DNA from: UBA5420 sp964485345
GTDB lineage: Bacteria; Bacillota; Limnochordia; Darwinibacteriales; Darwinibacteriaceae
DNA length: 9,625 nt
Direction of reading: 5' to 3'
Assembly (NCBI GenBank): GCA_964485345.1
Contig: CAZAJB010000080.1
Location: 1 to 9,625 of the forward strand
The notes under the pieces were generated by a model, which saw only the letters and a list, made by a program, of their open reading frames with translations, was not told where the DNA came from and did no database searches. This document shows, one piece after another, positions 5,385-9,625 of the stretch. The position numbers were made by a program, and so were the translations under genes. The number at the start of each line of letters is the position of its first letter. The first letter of the stretch is position 1.

Positions 5385-6971
5385 ATGGAAAAGACAGCTA
5401 AAACCTCGATTACAACGGAATATACGTGGGAAGAGCGGGCTAAAATAGCAGAGACTAAACTGGATAATGCTCTCGACGAGATCGAATATCTTAAAGCCCG
5501 AATTAGACTGCTTCAAGCAAAGCGCTTTGGTGCCTCCAGCGAGAAAAACAAAGACCATAGAGACCAAACAAAACTATTCGAAAATGTCTTTAACGAGGCT
5601 GAAGCGACTGCTGAACCCCTCGCTCCCGAACCCGAGCTTATTACCGTGCCTGAACACAAGCGCAAAAAGAGAACTAAGCGCGGCGCAAGCCTTGAAGGCC
5701 TGCCGGAAGAAATTATCGAGTACCATCTCCACGAAGAGGAAATGTCTTGCCCGTGCTGCGGCAATAGAAGGCACGTCATCGGCCAGGATACCACCAAAGA
5801 AGTCGTATATGAACCTGCCCAGCTCTTTGCTCGGGTTCATGTAAGGTATGTCTATGGTTGCCATACCTGCGAAAAAGACAGCGATGGCACTCAGCCTGTT
5901 GTTGTTAAAGCGCCCAAACCCAACCGGGCCTTTCCGGGCAGTATTGCTTCACCATCTGTAGTTGCCCATGTTATCAATGAAAAGTATGTCATGGGCTCAC
6001 CATTTTACCGACAAGAGCAGCAATGGGCCAGATCCGGTGTGTCGCTTTCTAGGCAGAACATGGCTAATTGGACCATCTATGCTGCCGAAAACTGGTTTGA
6101 GCCTCTTTATGAGCGGATGAAAGCCGAATTATTGGCAAAGGATTTACTAAACGCTGATGAAACGTCGATCCAGGTCCTAAAAGAGGATGGCAAAGCGGCT
6201 GAATCCAAGTCATTTATGTGGCTTTATCGAACAGGCCGCTACGATCCGGCTATCACCCTCTTTGAATACCAGCCATCGAGGGCGAAGGAGCATCCTCGGG
6301 AATTTCTGAAAGATTTCGAGGGATTTCTCCAAACGGATGCTTACGCTGGTTATGATGGCTTGGAGGGTGTTATTAATGTAGGATGCTGGGCCCATGCCAA
6401 GCGAAAATACGATGATGCAATTAAAGCAACCGGAGCAAGAGGAAAAAATTCTAAAGCCCAAGAGGGATTGAAACATTGCCAAAAGCTCTATAAAATCGAA
6501 AAGAATATTCGTCACCTAGGGCCTGAAGAGCGCTATCAAAAGCGGCTTTTGGAAAGTAAACCGGTGCTCGAGGCTTATTTGGCATGGCTTCATAAGACAA
6601 AGAATGAAGTTCTGCCACAAAGCCATCTTGGCAAAGCAATCCAGTACAGTCTAAACCATTGGACAGCATTGAATAATTTTCTGTTAGATGGACGACTAGA
6701 GATCGATAACAATCTTGCCGAGCGAACCATTAAACCCTTCGTTATAGCAAGAAAGAACTTTCTCTTTGTTGACAATCCCAGGGGAGCTAAAGCCAGCGCC
6801 ATCATTTTCAGCATTATCGAATCCGCCAAGGACAATGGGCTTAACCCCTTCAAGTACATCGAATATTTGCTGGAGAAATTGCCCAACAGTACTTCATCGG
6901 AACTAGATCGCTGCCTTCCCTGGTCAGAGGACTTACCCGAATTTTGCAGGACACCCAAGAAGAAAAAGTAA
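5385..6971 (+). CDS. tnpC: IS66 transposase TnpC (DDE type)
   Basis: The catalytic transposase, about 528 residues from ATG 5385; a 25-residue longer form could start at TTG 5310, overlapping the tnpB stop. I prefer the ATG because the extension does not look like the family. Counted from the longer form: leucine-zipper-like coil at 40-70 (EIEYLKARIRLLQAKRFG), zinc-finger cysteines at 147-150 and 184/187 (CPCC, CHTC), then the DDE core with D283 in NADETS, D343 in QTDAYAGY, the CWAH motif at 359-362, and E471 in NNLAERTIKPF. The C-terminal IS66 domain follows (KNFLFVDNPRGAKASA, IIESAKDNGLNPF). All expected motifs are present and the frame is uninterrupted, so the enzyme is probably active. 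Confidence 0.95.
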   Translation: MEKTAKTSITTEYTWEERAKIAETKLDNALDEIEYLKARIRLLQAKRFGASSEKNKDHRDQTKLFENVFNEAEATAEPLAPEPELITVPEHKRKKRTKRGASLEGLPEEIIEYHLHEEEMSCPCCGNRRHVIGQDTTKEVVYEPAQLFARVHVRYVYGCHTCEKDSDGTQPVVVKAPKPNRAFPGSIASPSVVAHVINEKYVMGSPFYRQEQQWARSGVSLSRQNMANWTIYAAENWFEPLYERMKAELLAKDLLNADETSIQVLKEDGKAAESKSFMWLYRTGRYDPAITLFEYQPSRAKEHPREFLKDFEGFLQTDAYAGYDGLEGVINVGCWAHAKRKYDDAIKATGARGKNSKAQEGLKHCQKLYKIEKNIRHLGPEERYQKRLLESKPVLEAYLAWLHKTKNEVLPQSHLGKAIQYSLNHWTALNNFLLDGRLEIDNNLAERTIKPFVIARKNFLFVDNPRGAKASAIIFSIIESAKDNGLNPFKYIEYLLEKLPNSTSSELDRCLPWSEDLPEFCRTPKKKK

Positions 6972-6983
6972 TCTCCGCTCTCC

Positions 6984-7014
6984 ACCCTCGCTACTTTTGC
7001 GGCGGGGGTTTTCT
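6984..7014 (+). terminator. Probable terminator after tnpC
   Basis: CCCTCGC, a TACTTTT loop, and GCGGCGGGG form an imperfect stem with one C-C mismatch, followed by TTTT. It begins 12 nt after the tnpC stop and lies inside the IS. Confidence 0.5.
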
Positions 7015-7066
7015 CTATTATGGTCAGAACCACTTCGGCCAACTATTCATCATTTATTTGATGTCA

Positions 7067-7090
7067 AGGTCCAGTCACTTTACCGCTTAC
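7067..7090 (-). repeat. IS66 right terminal inverted repeat
   Basis: Read inward on the minus strand it begins GTAAGCGGTAAAGTGACTGG, matching the left end. Its first bases supply the last three codons (R K R) and the TAA stop of the truncated HEPN gene. Confidence 0.93.
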
Positions 7091-7442
7091 GTTTAATTAA
7101 TACAGCGCATTTCTCAAAGGTCAAAGAATCAAAGATCAAATCTTTGTGCGTAGGATAACGTGCTTCAATATTTAATGGTTCTAAGATATCAAGCAGATCC
7201 TTTTGCTCCTCGCTTAGCTGGTCGAATATGCCCGAAAGATTAGCCAGACGTGATAAATTGTGAATATAAGGCGGGGTGTTTTTAAAACTGGAAACATAGT
7301 AGGCCTTAAGCAGTTTCCCTATTGTCTGATGACACATAAAGCCAACATACAAAAGCCTATTTGTTTCCAACATGGCCTGTGCAGTCTCAAGATCATATTC
7401 AGCAATTTCAAGCCAATAAGTAACTTTGCTATTCTGTTCCAA
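7080..7442 (-). CDS. HEPN-domain protein (toxin of HEPN/MNT pair), C-terminus cut by IS66
   Basis: HEPN-fold protein, the presumed RNase toxin partner of the MNT protein at 4237-4545. Motifs: WLEIAEYDLETAQAML (9-24), YVGFMCHQTIGKLLKAYYV (32-50), IHNLSRLANLSGIFDQLSEEQKDLL and LNIEARYP, all typical of the pfam05168 HEPN group. I see no RX4-6H motif, so nuclease activity should not be assumed. The start is TTG 7442 behind GGGGGTG. Codons 1-117 are native; three residues and the stop come from the IS end. Joining 7091 to 4564 restores 13 residues (QVKELSEWIKSRL) and a TAA inside the MNT gene, giving an original 130-residue protein. The truncated form lacks its last helix. Confidence 0.88.
   Translation of the reverse strand: MEQNSKVTYWLEIAEYDLETAQAMLETNRLLYVGFMCHQTIGKLLKAYYVSSFKNTPPYIHNLSRLANLSGIFDQLSEEQKDLLDILEPLNIEARYPTHKDLIFDSLTFEKCAVLIKRKR
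7091..7098. repeat. IS66 target-site duplication, right copy (GTTTAATT)
   Basis: Exact copy of 4565-4572, immediately after the right end of the IS and within the HEPN coding region. Confidence 0.95.
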
Positions 7443-7566
7443 TGCGACACCCCCACAACTTCGAAAACCAAAAAGTACTAACTTATATTTCTTCTTCTGC
7501 GACGAAATATCCTATTCCCTATTATGTGGATTTAGGCAAAAATTAACAAATCAACTTGCCCATATC

Positions 7567-7746
7567 TTGCTAATGCAATTCGCCTAACGGGGCAATCTCC
7601 GCCGGACTAAACATCACAGATAAAAAGAAAAACGCCGGCTAGACGGGCATAACAACACCAAACAACACTAGAGCACACTCGTTTTGTAGACTCCCACCTT
7701 CGGCACCATAAGAAGATTAACCCCAGTTGATGAACTGGGGTTTTTT
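7567..7746 (+). repeat. Diverged long repeat, copy B, with tRNA-3'-end-like motif
   Basis: Homologue of 3226-3396. It opens with TTGCTAATG; CACCTTCGGCACCATA begins exactly 128 nt later, as in copy A. Positions 7634-7708 form a 75-nt segment starting GCCGGCT and ending CCCACCTTCGGC-A-CCA, very like a tRNA(Leu) 3' end. The 5' and 3' acceptor bases pair only partly and the T-arm does not fold, so I read it as a relic or att-like copy, not a working tRNA. It ends in the terminator at 7719-7746. It sits between the CmdTAC-like operon and the HEPN gene. No gene is visible in 7448-7797 apart from this repeat. Confidence 0.62.
7719..7746 (+). terminator. Rho-independent terminator (perfect 10-bp stem)
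   Basis: AACCCCAGTT, GATG loop, AACTGGGGTT, then a six-T run on the plus strand. No plus-strand gene precedes it apart from the tRNA-like segment of repeat copy B. On the minus strand the stem is followed by AATCTTCTT, so it may also weakly end the CmdTAC-like transcript, whose last stop is about 50 bp upstream. Confidence 0.8.
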
Positions 7747-7797
7747 GTCATATGGCTAGACCGCATAAGAAAGCCTAGAATGGAAAACTGGTTTCCC

Positions 7798-8250
7798 TCA
7801 TTCTGAATGCCCTGTTTTTGCGCCATCTTGTTCCTTTTGCGTCTGGATCAACTGGTAAACGTTAACCAAAGGTAGAATAAGAGGGTCGACATTGGCAGCT
7901 CTTGTGATGTCTGCTACAACCGAGCGCAAAAAAGGAAATAACGTGGCAGTCCCGTTGATTTCACATAGTTCCATTAGTTCGTCGTGTGTCACATTTTCCG
8001 AGCTACTAAACAAGCCCTCTATTGAGACGGCCAAGGAAAAAGGGTAGTCGTGCTCAACGGCGTGTTCAAATACCCTTGAGTGCAATATGACAGTTGCTTT
8101 GTCGCAGTCTTCAGTCAGGCCAATTTCGATGTCTATGGCAAAGTCAATTTCAATTGGCTGTCGGGGTTCAAATTCTTCGTTCATATAAAACTGTATATTC
8201 TTCACCCTATAGCCGTTGAATCGAAAGGTACTCTGTACATGCTTGTCCAT
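7798..8250 (-). CDS. SecB-like chaperone of toxin-antitoxin-chaperone system (CmdC-like)
   Basis: Protein of 150 residues with a SecB fold signature: an N-terminal beta-rich half (TFRFNGYRVKNIQFYMNEEF, IEIDFAIDIEIGL) and the hallmark C-terminal region LFPFLRSVVADITRAANVD followed by LILPLVNVYQLI, matching SecB's LFPYxRxxxS and LLLAPVNF. General SecB is not normally found in Firmicutes, so a dedicated chaperone is likelier than an export factor. In toxin-antitoxin-chaperone systems such as HigBA-Rv1957 and CmdTAC, this protein binds the antitoxin, protects it from proteolysis and so keeps the toxin neutralised. It starts 3 nt after the stop of the small antitoxin gene, and the operon order toxin, antitoxin, chaperone is that of CmdTAC. 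The ribosome site is weak (GGGGTGG), so coupling to the upstream gene is likely. Confidence 0.85.
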   Translation of the reverse strand: MDKHVQSTFRFNGYRVKNIQFYMNEEFEPRQPIEIDFAIDIEIGLTEDCDKATVILHSRVFEHAVEHDYPFSLAVSIEGLFSSSENVTHDELMELCEINGTATLFPFLRSVVADITRAANVDPLILPLVNVYQLIQTQKEQDGAKTGHSE

Positions 8251-8253
8251 GCT

Positions 8254-8478
8254 TTAGGCCACCCCATCCAAGATGACACTGTAGTGTTGGCTTCTAGACG
8301 AATAAAGTGAAGTCTCTCCATACAAGGAGCTCGATTTCACTGTGATAGCCGCATAGATAAGAGGTTCGTCAGACGGATAAGCTTCAATTCCTGCTTCTAC
8401 CAGGAGATTCTCAAACTCTAGGTCAGTCAAGCCATTGATATACATCTCCACTTTATCGAAATAATCCTTAGCATGCAC
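8254..8478 (-). CDS. Small antitoxin of toxin-antitoxin-chaperone system (CmdA-like)
   Basis: Protein of 74 residues encoded between the ADP-ribosyltransferase-like toxin and the SecB-like chaperone. I do not recognise its family by sequence alone; the role is inferred from position. The N-terminal half (YFDKVEMYINGLTDLEFENLL, then VEAGIEAYPSDEP) is acidic and probably helical and would bind the toxin. The C-terminal stretch from about residue 47 (VKSSSLYGETSLYSS, then RSQHYSVILDGVA) is aromatic and beta-prone, as expected of a chaperone-addiction tail that makes an antitoxin depend on SecB-like binding. Start is GTG 8478, supported by GGAGGT 8 nt upstream inside the toxin's 3' end; it overlaps the toxin gene by 11 nt. 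No DNA-binding domain is evident, so it may not be autoregulatory. Confidence 0.75.
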   Translation of the reverse strand: MHAKDYFDKVEMYINGLTDLEFENLLVEAGIEAYPSDEPLIYAAITVKSSSLYGETSLYSSRSQHYSVILDGVA

Positions 8479-8977
8479 TCCGCTCCACCTCCGACGTTTC
8501 TTTCACACATTGCAGATTTCTTACGCATAACTGAATTTGGTACTGCTTGATATTGGTCCTATCCACAGTATAAGTACTTGGTACCTCGAATATTCCTCGT
8601 ACCAAGTCGTAGGGTTCTGCCTCATACATAGCGTTGAGCACCACAGAGTTAATTAAGTGCCTGGGGCGCCCATCCCTAAGTTTAGTGTATCGCATTTTCA
8701 TCCTATTGGCAATGGAGCGAAACCTCTCAAACGTCTCAGTATCAACCAAATCAATTACCACGTTGGCTTCAATCTTGCTCCGAAGAACCGCCCATTCGGG
8801 GTACTTTCTCGCCTTCATGCACCAATTTCTCGCTTGCCTAGGATCGTTTTCGAAAAAATAGATCCCTCTCCCTAACCACTCCTGTTCTTCTGTCGAAAAA
8901 CGAAAGCGACCTGAACGAAGTATCTCATCTGCATTAGCTCGGGTGGTTCCATGATATCCCCAATATTTATGAGTCAT
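8468..8977 (-). CDS. ADP-ribosyltransferase-like toxin of toxin-antitoxin-chaperone system (CmdT-like)
   Basis: Protein of 169 residues with the hallmarks of a PARP/diphtheria-type ADP-ribosyltransferase: YHGTT at 8-12 (H9 for NAD binding), SGRFRFSTEEQEWLGRGIYFFEND at about 22-45 with Tyr40 as the second conserved residue, and a third block YQIQLCVRNLQC at 146-157 where Q147 or Q149 would occupy the usual Glu/Gln position. The E. coli CmdTAC toxin CmdT is an ADP-ribosyltransferase reported to modify mRNA and block phage growth; the same target here is inference. Start ATG 8977 follows AAGGAC by 7 nt. It is first in a tight operon with the small antitoxin (11-nt overlap) and the SecB-like chaperone. 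No clear promoter is visible upstream. The frame is complete, so the toxin is presumably active when unrestrained. Confidence 0.85.
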   Translation of the reverse strand: MTHKYWGYHGTTRANADEILRSGRFRFSTEEQEWLGRGIYFFENDPRQARNWCMKARKYPEWAVLRSKIEANVVIDLVDTETFERFRSIANRMKMRYTKLRDGRPRHLINSVVLNAMYEAEPYDLVRGIFEVPSTYTVDRTNIKQYQIQLCVRNLQCVKETSEVERSAC

Positions 8978-9009
8978 CTAATTGTCCTTCACTACAATAT
9001 TTGAACAAA

Positions 9010-9351
9010 TCAAATCTTCTCGTCTTCTTGGAATTCTATCAATAGGAGAGATTTCCTGCATGATCTTAGAAACGTACAGATAAGGTCGCCTATCGCGCCT
9101 GATGCCATACGCCCCATCTGAGTGAACTCAAATTCAGTCAGATAATTCTTGGCGACCACAACATCAGTTTTCTGAATTTTGCCTATTGGCGCATCCTTCC
9201 AAGCCGTAAGACCCATATTCGGGCGTTCTGCATCTGCACGATCCACAAGGACCTCTGCCGCTGTTTGGCCATGAATAGCCGAATGAGTGGCAAGCCGCTC
9301 TTTGGGTCCTGGGCTAATGCCTAGGGCCCTTTTTTGCGTTCCAAAACCCAC
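9010..9351 (-). pseudogene. RhuM-family protein fragment (C-terminal part)
   Basis: Residues about 20-79 of this open frame (roughly 9294-9115) match the C-terminal core of RhuM-family proteins: AIHGQTAAEVLVDRADAE, MGLTAWKDAPIGKIQKTD and VVVAKNYLTEFE. RhuM proteins are common in accessory islands; their biochemical function is not established. The long N-terminal part is missing. The first 19 residues come from the terminator hairpin sequence next to it, and after YLTEFEFTQMGRMASG the expected tail is lost. A neighbouring frame is open from about 9130 and stops with a TAG directly against the ATG of the toxin gene. This is a 5'- and 3'-damaged remnant, not a functional gene. Confidence 0.75.
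9304..9335 (+). terminator. Rho-independent terminator or attenuator upstream of plus-strand gene
   Basis: GGGTCCTGGGC and GCCTAGGGCCC form an unbroken 11-bp stem (two G-U pairs) with a TAAT loop, followed by TTTTTT at 9330-9335. Only 34 nt separate the T-run from the ATG at 9370, with a ribosome site but no evident promoter between. It may end an upstream plus-strand transcript or act as a leader attenuator. Confidence 0.8.
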
Positions 9352-9369
9352 ACTAAAAGAGGATTGAAG

Positions 9370-9625
9370 ATGAGAACACCGATCGTAGTACCAGACCAGT
9401 TCATTTTATTAATTGAAGGAAAGCCATTTGTCCTCTATGCGGGACTTCTGCACGTGGCGCAAGAGGAAGGAATCAAGGAGCTATCTGTTACCATTCACCA
9501 GATCCCTAGCATCGAAAATGGACAGACTGCCATTGCCAGTGCAAAAGCTGTGACCAGTGATGGATCCGTGTTTATTGATGTTGGCGATGCCAGCCCTGAG
9601 TCTGTTGGTGCTGACAAATTCATTC
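9370..9625 (+). CDS. Conserved mobile-element/phage-type protein, 3' end outside window
   Basis: Open to the window edge: 85 codons plus one base from ATG 9370, preceded by AAGAGGA at 9357-9363 with a 6-nt gap. The protein begins MRTPIVVPDQFILLIEGKPF and contains VLYAGLLHVAQEEGIKEL, ENGQTAIASAKAV, and FIDVGDASPESVG. I recognise this pattern from uncharacterised proteins in integrative elements and plasmids of Firmicutes. A link to single-strand annealing proteins of phage type has crossed my mind but cannot be supported from this fragment. It is the first gene on the plus strand after the minus-strand defence block and could mark the start of an element backbone. Confidence 0.7.
   Translation, partial: MRTPIVVPDQFILLIEGKPFVLYAGLLHVAQEEGIKELSVTIHQIPSIENGQTAIASAKAVTSDGSVFIDVGDASPESVGADKFI

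Larger units (their letters stand above)
4573..7090 (+). mobile_element. Complete IS66-family insertion sequence (2518 bp)
   Basis: Both ends are defined in the sequence: GTAAGCGGTAAAGTGA at 4573-4588 and the same 16 bases inverted at 7090-7075, continuing as an imperfect inverted repeat of about 24 bp (TGG, CCT shared). An exact 8-bp duplication GTTTAATT flanks it. Inside are the three genes normal for the family, tnpA, tnpB and tnpC, in one direction with overlaps, followed by a weak terminator. All look intact, so the copy may still be mobile and the insertion recent. It split the HEPN-MNT operon: HEPN codons lie beyond 7091 and its last codons plus the MNT gene lie before 4572. Confidence 0.97.

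Noticed and set aside
7583..7589. GCCTAAC resembling an integron attC core (RYYYAAC, or GTTRRRY on the minus strand), with TA modules arranged like cassettes
   Set aside because: No matching partner core at the right distance, and the corresponding bases in repeat copy A (3242-3248) do not conserve it, so the repeats are not attC sites.
8080..8310. Plus-strand open frames inside the SecB-like gene, and similarly 8634-8875 inside the toxin gene
   Set aside because: Antisense shadows of well-supported minus-strand genes, with no ribosome sites or recognisable motifs.

Overview
The window looks like a decaying accessory (mobile/defence) island in a Gram-positive, moderately low-GC Firmicute, probably of class Clostridia. 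This is inferred from strong GGAGG-type ribosome binding sites, frequent GTG/TTG starts, a lipoprotein with Clostridia-style 21-residue leucine-rich repeats, and the mix of IS66, AbiE, HEPN/MNT, PIN and RhuM genes. No housekeeping gene is present, so the species cannot be fixed.

Layout. 1-489: no confident gene, only weak competing open frames and a hairpin. 490-1503 (-): secreted lipoprotein with a PKD/Ig-like domain and seven exact 21-residue cysteine-rich LRRs. 1607-2123 (-): wrecked tyrosine recombinase that keeps its first catalytic box, its terminal Tyr box in another frame, and a strong terminator. 2470-3140 (-): AbrB-type antitoxin and PIN toxin with GTGA overlap; the PIN gene is cut by one in-frame TAG. 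3546-4143 (-): truncated, frameshifted AbiEii. 4237-7442: an HEPN-MNT operon (-) split by a complete IS66-family element (+, 4573-7090) with matching ends and an exact 8-bp target duplication. 7798-8977 (-): intact three-gene operon of an ADP-ribosyltransferase-like toxin, a small antitoxin and a SecB-like chaperone, in the order and with the domains of the CmdTAC anti-phage system. 9010-9351 (-): RhuM fragment. 9370-9625 (+): start of a conserved mobile-element gene, cut by the window edge.

How it fits together. The defence and toxin-antitoxin modules all lie on the minus strand, and most are broken. Only the CmdTAC-like operon is intact end to end. Two diverged copies of a roughly 180-bp repeat, each containing a 75-nt segment that ends like a tRNA(Leu) 3' end plus CCA and then an ACCCCAGTT hairpin, lie at 3226-3396 and 7567-7746, upstream of two of the modules. 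They bracket the AbiE/HEPN-MNT/IS66 segment and, with the recombinase remnant, suggest modular acquisition by site-specific recombination. That last step is inference.
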